Of a stretch of DNA of 64,000 nucleotides, positions 8,114 to 15,439 are shown in pieces. The notes beneath the pieces were generated by a model. That model did no database searches. It was not told the DNA's origin and saw nothing but the letters and a program-made list of their open reading frames with translations. Every line of letters starts with the position of its first letter. Position 1 is the stretch's first letter. Both the position numbers and the translations under genes were made by a program. The stretch is from Paraburkholderia dioscoreae (GTDB lineage: Bacteria; Pseudomonadota; Gammaproteobacteria; Burkholderiales; Burkholderiaceae): assembly GCF_902459535.1 (NCBI RefSeq), contig NZ_LR699554.1, positions 1,612,001-1,676,000 on the forward strand. Direction: 5' to 3'.

Positions 8114-10699
8114 TTACATCTCTACAGTGTCCGCCACTTCCTTGAAGTCTTCGATCTGATCGAAGTTCATGTATTGGTAGATCTTGTCGCTGTTGGCGGT
8201 GAGCACGCCCATGTCAGCCATGTACTCTTCCTTGCTCGGAATCTTGCCCAGACGCGAGCAGATTGCGGCCAGTTCCGCCGAGCCGAGATACACGTTCGTG
8301 TTCTTGCCCAGACGATTCGGGAAGTTGCGGGTCGAGGTCGACATGACCGTCGCGCCTTCGCGCACCTGTGCCTGGTTGCCCATGCACAACGAGCAGCCCG
8401 GCATTTCGGTACGGGCGCCGGCTGTGCCGAAGACGCCGTAGTGGCCCTCCTCGGTCAACTGTTTCTGGTCCATCTTGGTCGGCGGGGCCACCCACAGTTT
8501 GACCGGGATATCGCGCTTGCCTTCCAGCAGCTTCGACGCGGCACGGAAGTGACCGATGTTGGTCATGCACGAGCCGATGAACACTTCGTCGATCTTCGCA
8601 CCGGCCACGTCCGACAGCGTCTTCACGTCGTCTGGATCATTCGGGCAGGCCACGATCGGCTCGTGAATGTCGGCCAGGTCGATTTCGATGACGGCTGCGT
8701 ATTCGGCATCGGCATCCGGCGACAGCAGTTGCGGGTCGGCCAGCCACTGCTCCATTGCCTTGATGCGGCGCTGCAGGCTGCGCGGATCCTGGTAGCCCTG
8801 GGCGATCATCCACTTCAGCAGCGTGATGTTGCTGTTGAGGTATTCAATGATCGGCTCCTTGTTGAGGTGGACCGTGCAACCGGCGGCCGAGCGCTCGGCG
8901 GAAGCATCCGACAATTCGAACGCTTGCTCGACCTTCAGTTCGGGCAAGCCTTCGATTTCGAGAATGCGGCCCGAGAAGATGTTCTTCTTGCCTTGCTTGG
9001 CCACCGTCAGCATGCCTTGCTTGATGGCATACAGCGGAATCGCGTTGACCAGGTCGCGCAGGGTCACACCGGGCTGCATCTTGCCCTTGAAGCGGACCAG
9101 CACCGACTCCGGCATGTCCAGCGGCATCGTGCCGGTGGCGGCCGCAAAGGCGACCAGACCCGAACCGGCCGGGAAGCTGATGCCGATCGGGAAGCGAGTG
9201 TGCGAGTCGCCGCCGGTGCCCACGGTGTCGGGCAGCAGCATGCGGTTCAGCCACGAGTGGATCACGCCGTCGCCCGGGCGCAGCGCGATGCCGCCACGGG
9301 TGCTGATGAAGTTCGGCAGGGTCTGGTGGGTCTTCACGTCCACCGGCTTCGGATAGGCAGCGGTGTGGCAGAACGACTGCATGACGAGGTCGGCCGAAAA
9401 GCCCAGGCACGCGAGGTCTTTGAGTTCGTCGCGGGTCATGGGGCCCGTGGTGTCCTGCGAGCCGACCGAGGTCATTTTCGGTTCGCAATACGCGCCCGGC
9501 CGGACGCCCTTGCCTTCCGGCAGGCCGCAAGCACGGCCCACCATCTTCTGGGCCAGCGAGAAGCCTTTGCCGCTGTCGGCCGGCAACTGCGGCAGGCGGA
9601 ACAGGGTCGACGGGGCCAAGCCCAGCGCTTCACGTGCCTTGGCAGTTAATCCGCGGCCGATGATCAGCGGAATGCGGCCGCCGGCGCGCACTTCGTCGAA
9701 CAGCACCTCGGACTTGACCTGAAACTCGGCGATCACCTCGCCGTTCTTCAGGGCTTTGCCCTCGTATGGGCGCAGTTCGACCACGTCGCCCATTTCCATC
9801 TTCGACACGTCGAGTTCGATCGGCAGGGCGCCGGCGTCTTCCATCGTGTTGTAGAAGATCGGGGCGATCTTGCTGCCGAGGCACACGCCGCCAAAGCGCT
9901 TGTTCGGAATGAAGGGAATGTCTTCACCCGTGAACCACAGCACCGAATTGGTGGCCGACTTGCGCGAGGAGCCGGTGCCGACCACGTCGCCCACGTATGC
10001 GACCAGGTGGCCTTTTTCCCGCAACGACTCGATGAACTTGACCGGACCACGCTTGCCGTCCTCTTCCGGGGTAATACCGGCACGGGCGTTCTTCAGCATC
10101 GCCAGCGCGTGCAGCGGGATGTCCGGGCGGGTGGTGGCATCCGGGGCCGGCGACAGGTCGTCGGTGTTGGTTTCGCCCGTCACCTTGAAGACGGTGATGG
10201 TCAGGCTTTGCGGCACTTCCGGACGGCTGGTGAACCATTCGGCGTCGGCCCAGCTTTGCAGCACGGCGCGGGCATTGGCGTTGCCCTTGTCGGCCAGTTC
10301 CTTGACGTCGTGGAACTGGTCGAACATCAGCAGGGTTTTCTTCAGCGCTTCGGCGGCAACGGTGCCCACTTCAGCGTCGGACAGCAACTCGATCAGCGGC
10401 TGGATGTTGTAGCCGCCCAGCATCGTACCGAGCAGTTCGGTGGCGCGGGCGCGCGAGATCAGCGCGCAGGCGGTCTCGCCTTTGGCCACGGCGGCCAGGA
10501 AACCTGCCTTCACGCGGGCCGCTTCGTCCACGCCCGCAGGCACGCGATTGGTGATCAGGTCGAGCAGTGTCTGCTCTTCGCCGGCCGGCGGATTCGTCAT
10601 GAGCTCCACCAGTTCGGCGGTCTGCTGAGCCGTCAGCGGCAGGGGAGGAATGCCGAGTGCGGCGCGTTCGGCCGCATGAATGCGATAGTTTTCAAGCAT
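8114..10699 (-). CDS. acnB: aconitate hydratase B
   Basis: An 861-residue cytoplasmic TCA and methylcitrate-cycle enzyme that interconverts citrate and isocitrate (and acts on 2-methyl-cis-aconitate). It aligns along its full length with E. coli AcnB from memory: N-terminal HEAT-like domain (MLENYRIHAAERAALGIPPL), the swivel domain with KVTGETNTDDLSPAPDA and VGTGSSRKSATNS, then GGDSHTRFPIGISFPAGSG. The 4Fe-4S ligands are in FIGSCMTNIGHF and GCSLCMGNQ. The start at 10699 matches the AcnB N-terminus; an upstream in-frame ATG at 10738 adds an unrelated extension. It is monocistronic, with its own promoter and terminator. AcnB also acts post-transcriptionally in other bacteria when iron is low. 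Confidence 0.97.
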   Translation of the reverse strand: MLENYRIHAAERAALGIPPLPLTAQQTAELVELMTNPPAGEEQTLLDLITNRVPAGVDEAARVKAGFLAAVAKGETACALISRARATELLGTMLGGYNIQPLIELLSDAEVGTVAAEALKKTLLMFDQFHDVKELADKGNANARAVLQSWADAEWFTSRPEVPQSLTITVFKVTGETNTDDLSPAPDATTRPDIPLHALAMLKNARAGITPEEDGKRGPVKFIESLREKGHLVAYVGDVVGTGSSRKSATNSVLWFTGEDIPFIPNKRFGGVCLGSKIAPIFYNTMEDAGALPIELDVSKMEMGDVVELRPYEGKALKNGEVIAEFQVKSEVLFDEVRAGGRIPLIIGRGLTAKAREALGLAPSTLFRLPQLPADSGKGFSLAQKMVGRACGLPEGKGVRPGAYCEPKMTSVGSQDTTGPMTRDELKDLACLGFSADLVMQSFCHTAAYPKPVDVKTHQTLPNFISTRGGIALRPGDGVIHSWLNRMLLPDTVGTGGDSHTRFPIGISFPAGSGLVAFAAATGTMPLDMPESVLVRFKGKMQPGVTLRDLVNAIPLYAIKQGMLTVAKQGKKNIFSGRILEIEGLPELKVEQAFELSDASAERSAAGCTVHLNKEPIIEYLNSNITLLKWMIAQGYQDPRSLQRRIKAMEQWLADPQLLSPDADAEYAAVIEIDLADIHEPIVACPNDPDDVKTLSDVAGAKIDEVFIGSCMTNIGHFRAASKLLEGKRDIPVKLWVAPPTKMDQKQLTEEGHYGVFGTAGARTEMPGCSLCMGNQAQVREGATVMSTSTRNFPNRLGKNTNVYLGSAELAAICSRLGKIPSKEEYMADMGVLTANSDKIYQYMNFDQIEDFKEVADTVEM

Positions 10700-10776
10700 G
10701 GGGACCTGCTGTATTTGCGTTTCAGGGACAGCTTGCAAGGCACGCCGAGACTGTGCCGCGCACTGCTCTCACCCCG

Positions 10777-10806
10777 ATTTTAGATGCAACACCCTACGCA
10801 GGTCAA
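10777..10806 (-). promoter_or_regulatory. predicted acnB promoter
   Basis: On the minus strand TTGACC (complement of 10801-10806) is separated by 18 nt from TAAAAT (complement of 10777-10782), a good sigma-70 fit. It lies about 80 nt upstream of the acnB ATG. Confidence 0.55.
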
Positions 10807-10816
10807 ATGTCTTATG

Positions 10817-10828
10817 TCTTATATAAGA
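10817..10828. promoter_or_regulatory. 12-bp palindrome upstream of acnB
   Basis: TCTTATATAAGA is a perfect palindrome, preceded by an extra half-site (GTCTTAT at about 10809-10815). It lies about 10 nt upstream of the predicted acnB -35 box. The form fits a GntR-type dimer site, but the binding protein is not encoded here and the assignment is a guess. Confidence 0.45.
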
Positions 10829-10955
10829 GTAAAAAATACAAAAAGTGTCGATTGCTGCTCTGGACGCGGCCGAACATTGATTCACCCCGCCATTAGCGCT
10901 ACCCTTGAATCGGTCGTGATCGTCGAGTGCTGGTCAACCCGGAGGCAACCGTTTC

Positions 10956-11405
10956 GTGAAGCGAGCGTGGGCTTTCTCCTGCATCGTCGCCATAAGCGCG
11001 ATCCTCGGCGGATGCGACAAGGACGGATCGCGAAATGCCACTCAGGAGCCGGGCGCATCCGCGAGTCAGGCCCAACTTGCGCCGGCCGCGAGCGAGACAC
11101 CCTCCGCATCGGGCGCGCAGGCTACCGTCACCAAGGCGCAGTTGCCGGGGGAAGCCGCCGAAACACTGCGTCTGATCAAAGCGGGCGGCCCTTTCCCTTT
11201 CGGCGAGGACGGTGTCCTGTTCCGCAACAGCGCGGCATTGCTGCCGCAGCATCCGCGCGGCTATTACCACGCCTATACAGTTCGCACGCCTGGCTCGGCG
11301 GATCGCGGGCAGCGCCGTATCGTATGTGGTGGACCGCGCAGGCAGACCGGCAACTGCTATTACACCGACGATTACTACGCCAGTTTCAAACGCATTGCGG
11401 AATAG
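10956..11405 (+). CDS. RNase Sa/barnase-fold lipoprotein lacking catalytic Glu and His
   Basis: A 149-residue protein starting at a GTG behind GGAGG (10941-10945). Residues 1-20 form a lipoprotein signal with lipobox ILGGC, so the protein should be anchored in an envelope membrane after processing. An Ala/Ser/Pro-rich linker follows, then a domain that matches microbial guanyl RNases such as RNase Sa: GPFPFGEDGVLFRN, RGYYHAYTVRTPG, DRGQRRIVCGG, YYTDDYYASFKRI. In RNase Sa the general base is Glu54 (in YYHEYTV) and the acid is His85 (in TGDHYATF). Here these positions read Ala and Tyr, confirmed in the bases (CACGCCTAT; GACGATTACTAC). The binding-loop arginines remain, and a Cys pair (IVCGG, GNCYY) is added. 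It is probably not an active RNase. Confidence 0.82.
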   Translation: MKRAWAFSCIVAISAILGGCDKDGSRNATQEPGASASQAQLAPAASETPSASGAQATVTKAQLPGEAAETLRLIKAGGPFPFGEDGVLFRNSAALLPQHPRGYYHAYTVRTPGSADRGQRRIVCGGPRRQTGNCYYTDDYYASFKRIAE

Positions 11406-11419
11406 CTGAGCCGGTTAAA

Positions 11420-11466
11420 AACGCCCTGCGCCTCCTGTATGGGAGACGCAGGGGCGTTGTGTTTTC
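11420..11466 (+). terminator. probable intrinsic terminator
   Basis: AACGCCCTGCG...CGCAGGGGCGTT forms a long hairpin with one bulge just after the RNase-like gene, followed by TGTGTTTT. The T-run is imperfect. Confidence 0.6.
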
Positions 11467-11637
11467 AGGCCGATGCGCCGTGTTCCAGTCACCTTCGGTA
11501 TACGGCAGTCGATCGGCTTTTGCCGCCGTTCGGCGATTGGGGCAGTGCGTCGGATGCAGGTGGGTTTAGTGCTATTCGCAAACTGGCGGCGGCGAAGCAC
11601 TTCTTAGTCAATGAATGAGTCTTACTGACTTATTTCA

Positions 11638-11740
11638 CGCCGACGTGGCCACCCGGGCAATCATCAGTTACAGGTCAATCTGCGCCCTCAGGCCCTGGCG
11701 CTGATCCGCGAGCGCTACGCCGATTTCGCCCCGACACTGC
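11638..11740 (+). pseudogene. remnant of an ISNCY-type transposase
   Basis: Read in the frame starting at 11638, the sequence encodes RRRGHPGNHQLQVNL followed by RPQALALIRERYADFAPTL. This resembles the segment after the N-terminal HTH of ISNCY-group transposases (RGRPSN...ALIRERYADFGPTLA). Homology stops abruptly on both sides: there is no start, no DDE domain and no terminal inverted repeat. Most of the element has been lost. The surrounding 11467-11885 region has no other gene that I can support. Confidence 0.6.
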
Positions 11741-11960
11741 CTGCGAGTCCCTGCATCCGACGCCTCACGCCCGTCAGATTCAGCGGTAGCACATTCTTGA
11801 CATGCGTCAATGGGGATGCGACAGGACGCCACAGATTTGCCCCAAGTTGCGATGTAGCATTAACCCATTGCTACGCGGAACCCCAATGTTTGGTCAGATC
11901 ATCCATCCGGGTAAAGCGGCTGCGTATTCAAAACCGTTATTCAAACCTTTAGGAATCCAA

Positions 11961-12071
11961 ATGTTACCCGTTAGCGCTGTTCTGATCAGTCTGGCTCCGA
12001 TGTGGGCAATCTTGCTCGCCGTATCCGGTGCATTCGCATACATGCTCTTCTGGCGTAAGGCGATCAAATAG
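11961..12071 (+). CDS. possible 36-residue membrane peptide
   Basis: The ATG at 11961 follows TTTAGGAATCCAA, a good ribosome site. The product begins MLPVSAVLISLAPMWAILLA and ends in a basic FWRKAIK tail, so it is one hydrophobic helix with a positive C-terminus. The same frame is open upstream to an ATG at 11886 (61 residues, poor ribosome site). I do not recognise it. It sits in a region of gene remnants, so it could be a chance ORF. Confidence 0.35.
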   Translation: MLPVSAVLISLAPMWAILLAVSGAFAYMLFWRKAIK

Positions 12072-12199
12072 TTTCGGCCCGTGGCCAATCGAAAGCCGAT
12101 GTGCATACTGGCACGGTTTTGACATTCGCCTGAACTTGACGTTGGTTGGTTGGCGGCGAAGCGACGCACAACGCCTGCTGAACGAATCACCGGCCAACT

Positions 12200-12346
12200 C
12201 TGGCCATCCCGCACGGACGGCGGGGTCGGCTGCACATAAAGGCGGTCGATCACGGCAGTGAGCGGCGCGCGCACGACGAACGGATCCTTGGGCGTGACCT
12301 CGGCGGTCGCGAGCACCGTGAGTCGCACGGGAATCACGCATGCCAC
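12200..12346 (-). pseudogene. remnant of an HlyD-type membrane fusion protein
   Basis: The minus-strand frame from 12346 reads VRLTVLATAEVTPKDPFVV, then RAPLTAVIDRLYVQP and SVRDGQ. This is the form of the biotinyl-lipoyl-like start of HlyD/RND adaptor proteins (AEVTPREPFVVRAPVDGVI...V.AGQ). The rest of the adaptor is absent on both sides, and the following frame is low-complexity missense. It is a fragment of a lost efflux or secretion gene. Confidence 0.5.
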
Positions 12347-12672
12347 GGAGTTGTTTGTCGATGGTGGTATAGCGCAGGTTTAACAAGCGGTTACAAGCGA
12401 TATAGCCAACTGGGCGCCGCCGGCAAGATCACGCCGCCATACGGTATGGGACGCCATGCGCCGATTTCAGCCGAGGATCAGGCCTAACTGGTCGCCACCG
12501 TCCTCACAGAAGCCGTCCTGCCATATCAGGAAGATCTATCCGATGTTCGGGCCTGTCGAACCGGATACGACACAGCCAAGACCGTGAGCAATAACGCCGG
12601 GCACGGTCCTGTTTATCCACCGAACGGATAACGCCAGGCGGTTCCGAATGTGATTGATTCCAACCCGGCCAG
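12347..12672. other. degraded region, no intact gene
   Basis: A plus-strand frame from about 12400 reads ITPPYGMGRHAPISAEDQA, then one TAA, then LVATVLTEAVLPYQEDL in the same frame, as if one stop had broken a former coding sequence. I cannot name the family. No ribosome site or promoter stands out. Confidence 0.3.
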
Positions 12673-13071
12673 TTAATGCCCGGAAAGCAGAACGTTCGCG
12701 ATAACGCCCGTCGCGATGGCAGCGAGTACGTAGTCCCCGTTCACGCCCACCCACTGATATCCGCGCGGCGGCGCTTGCAGTCCATGCCCGTGCCAGTCGT
12801 CGACGACATAGTTACGATCGCGGTACTCCGCCGGAAGCCGCTCGCCCTTGTGCCAGTCGTTATGCGGAATAGGGCCGCCTGGACCTCCGCGCGACGCGTC
12901 GTGGAAAGCAGGCCCGTGACCATTTCCATGCGGCGCCCCGTGGCCAGGGTTCGGCCTGTTGTGCGAAGGCTGGCCGCCGCCGTGGTCGTCATGGTGTGAT
13001 TGTGCGAAAGTGGCAGCCGACGTGCCAAAGAGTGAAGCGATCAAAAACGGTACGATGACTCTCGACTTCAT
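12673..13071 (-). CDS. RcnB family periplasmic protein
   Basis: A 132-residue exported protein. Residues 1-23 form a signal peptide (MKSRVIVPFLIASLFGTSAA ending TFA). A His/Gly/Pro-rich low-complexity middle (HHDDHGGG, PGHGAPHGNGHG) follows. The C-terminal RcnB core has a DWHKGERLPAEYRDRNYVV stretch, then WHGHGLQAPPRGYQW and VNGDYVLAAIATGVI. RcnB in E. coli is a periplasmic factor in nickel/cobalt balance. The many histidines here fit metal contact, but the metal role is inferred. It has no rcnA-type exporter beside it. The leader at 13097-13127 has a short GGATATGGGTTG duplication. Confidence 0.85.
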   Translation of the reverse strand: MKSRVIVPFLIASLFGTSAATFAQSHHDDHGGGQPSHNRPNPGHGAPHGNGHGPAFHDASRGGPGGPIPHNDWHKGERLPAEYRDRNYVVDDWHGHGLQAPPRGYQWVGVNGDYVLAAIATGVIANVLLSGH

Positions 13072-13153
13072 GTCTGTATTCCAGAGAGAACGGCGGGATA
13101 TGGGTTGGGATATGGGTTGGGGTTGGCGGCCTGGAGTGCTTCTGACCGGCTTG

Positions 13154-13426
13154 CTATTGCGTGGCCGTGAGCTTAAGTCCCGGACGCGACCCTTGTGACG
13201 TTTCCTGTTGACCTTTGCGCTGGTCCGCTACCTGCTCGATGCCGTTTTTTATGACCTCCTCGCAAAACGCCAGACGTGCACGGTAGTAATCTGCATGCAT
13301 TTGCGCGTCGAGGATTCGTTGCTCCGCCTGGAAAAGCGCCAGACGAAGTTCGCGCAGTGCTTTTTCGGCCTGTTTCTCCGGCGTGAGCGCGTTGTGCACG
13401 GCCCAGTTCGCGATCCATCTCAGCAT
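13154..13426 (-). CDS. small hypothetical protein
   Basis: A 90-residue protein starting at 13426 behind GAGGAGGACTTCGCT, a strong ribosome site. An in-frame ATG at 13471 is less well placed. The N-terminus MLRWIANWAVHN is amphipathic. A long charged helix follows (LTPEKQAEKALRELRLALFQ, then AEQRILDAQMHADYYRARL), likely coiled coil, and then a polar tail. I recognise no family. It is divergent from the lipase-like ORF at 13508 and 82 nt upstream of rcnB on the same strand, so those two may be cotranscribed. Confidence 0.65.
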   Translation of the reverse strand: MLRWIANWAVHNALTPEKQAEKALRELRLALFQAEQRILDAQMHADYYRARLAFCEEVIKNGIEQVADQRKGQQETSQGSRPGLKLTATQ

Positions 13427-13507
13427 AGCGAAGTCCTCCTCTCGTTGGATGCTCTTCCTCTGCCACGGCAAAGACTATCAAAATACGATGGCGGTGTGTG
13501 TTAAATA

Positions 13508-14218
13508 ATGTTTGTGCGTCAGCGGTCACAAGAACGAAGCGTTTGGGTCGGCAGTTCGGCCTTGGGTTCGGCCGCTTTCGCGTGGAACGTGTCGACAGCT
13601 TTGGGCAGGCCGGTAGCCGCCATAGTGCCCGGATACGGCGTCGCCGACGTCATCTACCAGGCTCTTGGCGGATGGTTCGGATTCGGCATGTACAGTTATG
13701 AAATGAAGCAGCCCATACAGGAATGGCTGGCGCACACGGCGCCGGCCGTTGCGTCGATTGGGCGGGGCCTGCTGAAGACCGTGCCCGGTCACGCGGAAGC
13801 AAGCACAGGCGTACCTGTTTTCAGACACGGCAGCGGCTCCTCGGATGTGTTTCACGCAATCCTCAAGGAGTCGGACAGTTTCAAGCGCGTTTTTGGTCAC
13901 AGCAAGGGCGCATTGGTGATCAGCAACGCGATGCTCGATCTGCCTGCGGAGAAAACGAGAAACATCGAGGTCGTCACTTTCGGCTGTCCGGTAGATGAAA
14001 GCACGCCATCAGCCGGATATGAGCAATTTCTCGGCGTGTGGGATTGGCTCGGGAGCCTGAACGCATGGGGTAACAAAGCAGAACACCATCCGTGGACCAG
14101 CCACAGCACCAACACTGGCTGGCCCTTGTCGATGGAGATAGCGCAACTCAGTCACGACCTTCAGAAAATGAGCAAACCACAGCGCGAGGATCCTGTTTCG
14201 CAAGCTTTTCCGGGTTAG
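13508..14218 (+). CDS. lipase-like alpha/beta hydrolase, possibly 5'-truncated
   Basis: 236 residues in the open frame. The serine elbow KRVFGHSKGALVISNAM contains a G-H-S-K-G nucleophile motif. Downstream VVTFGCPVDE fits the strand carrying the acid, and HHPWTSHSTNT may supply the histidine. The start is uncertain: an in-frame TAA lies 6 nt before the ATG at 13508, there is no ribosome site, and the protein begins almost directly with hydrophobic coding sequence (GSSALGSAAFAWNVSTALG). The original N-terminus may be lost or a downstream start may be used. No homologous neighbours give a role. Confidence 0.6.
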   Translation: MFVRQRSQERSVWVGSSALGSAAFAWNVSTALGRPVAAIVPGYGVADVIYQALGGWFGFGMYSYEMKQPIQEWLAHTAPAVASIGRGLLKTVPGHAEASTGVPVFRHGSGSSDVFHAILKESDSFKRVFGHSKGALVISNAMLDLPAEKTRNIEVVTFGCPVDESTPSAGYEQFLGVWDWLGSLNAWGNKAEHHPWTSHSTNTGWPLSMEIAQLSHDLQKMSKPQREDPVSQAFPG

Positions 14219-14269
14219 CGATGCCGGCATCGGAACGCACCGACTGGTCCGCCGCCAGATAACAGAGGT

Positions 14270-15250
14270 CTAGGAACCATCCAGCCCCGCCGCCCCCGTC
14301 TGATCATGCATCAACTCCCCCGCTACCTCCCGCAAACACGCATAGAACAACTGCGCCGCAGGCAAACTCGAATCACCGCGCCAATACGCAACAATCTCAC
14401 CCAACGGTTCCAGCGGCGGCAACGGCAGCACGCGCATGCCACCGCGCATCACGTGAGGCCGGGCAATCGACATCGGCAGGATCGACACGAAATCGCCGCT
14501 GCGTATCAACGCGATATTCAACGCCAGTGCACTCGATTCGACCGCCCCGCCGCCCACCGCAATATCGTTCGCGCCGAGCGTCTCGATCAGCGTCGCGTAC
14601 GCGGGGGAGCCATGCATCGGCGTGATCCAGCGGGACGCGCGCAGATCGGCCCACGTCACCTGACGGTCGGGATCGCCGAGCGGATGATGCGCACCGACCA
14701 CGAACACGAAAGGCTCGCGATGGACGATCTCCTGCCGTAGCGTCGTCTGCGTTGCGGGAATGCGGTTGCGGCCAAGAGCGAGATCGAGGTCGCCGTCATC
14801 GAGCATCTTGATCAGGCGGTCGAGCGTCGCCTCCGCGAACGATAGCGAAGCCGACGGCGCGCGACGCATGAACAGTTGCACCGAATTCGCGATCAGCGGT
14901 TCGGGAATCGTCACCACCGCGCCGACCCGCACATGACCGCCGGTGCCGGACGCGAGCGCGCTGACATCGCGTCGCGCGAGTTCGATATGGCGCAACACTT
15001 CGCGCCCGCATGCAACGATCACCTGGCCGATCCCGGTCAACTCCAGCGCATTACCGACCCGGTTCACCACCGGCACGCCGAGGGCATCTTCGATCTCCGC
15101 GATCTGTTTCGAAATGGCCGGCTGCGTGACATGGAACGCAGCCGCCACACGCGTAACCTGGCCAAGCTCAGCAAGGCCCACGAGGATACGCAGATGCGGC
15201 AGCTTGAGTCCGCTGCGAAAGAAACGCTCAATCGGATCACTGTTCTGCAT
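14270..15250 (-). CDS. LysR family regulator of the adjacent catabolic operon
   Basis: About 326 residues. The N-terminal winged HTH reads LKLPHLRILVGLAELGQVTR then VAAAFHVTQPAISKQIAEIE. The C-terminal effector domain contains VRVGAVVTIPEPLIANSVQLF and DLDLALGRNRIP, as in LysR proteins of the galactonate/sugar-acid type. I choose 15250 over 15283 because a 16-bp inverted repeat (15282-15297) overlaps the earlier start and is better placed as an upstream operator. It is divergent from the 15440-21765 operon, the classical LysR arrangement, and probably activates it when the substrate is present. Confidence 0.87.
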   Translation of the reverse strand: MQNSDPIERFFRSGLKLPHLRILVGLAELGQVTRVAAAFHVTQPAISKQIAEIEDALGVPVVNRVGNALELTGIGQVIVACGREVLRHIELARRDVSALASGTGGHVRVGAVVTIPEPLIANSVQLFMRRAPSASLSFAEATLDRLIKMLDDGDLDLALGRNRIPATQTTLRQEIVHREPFVFVVGAHHPLGDPDRQVTWADLRASRWITPMHGSPAYATLIETLGANDIAVGGGAVESSALALNIALIRSGDFVSILPMSIARPHVMRGGMRVLPLPPLEPLGEIVAYWRGDSSLPAAQLFYACLREVAGELMHDQTGAAGLDGS

Positions 15251-15281
15251 GGCAAGGGTTTTCCCGGAAACACGGATCGGC

Positions 15282-15297
15282 ATAACTATTCAGTTAT
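15282..15297. promoter_or_regulatory. inverted repeat in the LysR/MFS divergent region
   Basis: ATAACT-attc-AGTTAT is a perfect 6-bp inverted repeat with a 4-nt centre. It lies 32 nt upstream of the preferred LysR start and 143 nt before the transporter, a plausible LysR recognition site. Confidence 0.5.
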
Positions 15298-15439
15298 AAC
15301 TTTCGCCGAAATCGTGATTTGCGGCAACGCCCGCGACGCGACTACCCTTTCGACACTGCCACTAGAAGGCAGCGGTCCGCAGCACGGGCAAACACAAACG
15401 ATGAGACAGCGCGCTGACGGCGCGCACTGGAGACAGACC

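Noticed and set aside
7865..9649. 594-residue plus-strand open frame opposite acnB
   Set aside because: It is antisense to AcnB in its mirror frame; its length comes from the GC-rich codon pattern of the real gene. The product is His/Arg/Gln-rich and has no family features.
13097..13127. Duplicated GGATATGGGTTG near rcnB
   Set aside because: Only two copies; too little to call a functional repeat.
14876..15439. Long N-terminal extension of the transporter frame
   Set aside because: It lies antisense to the LysR gene and in the divergent promoter; the transporter has a good ribosome site at its own ATG (15440).
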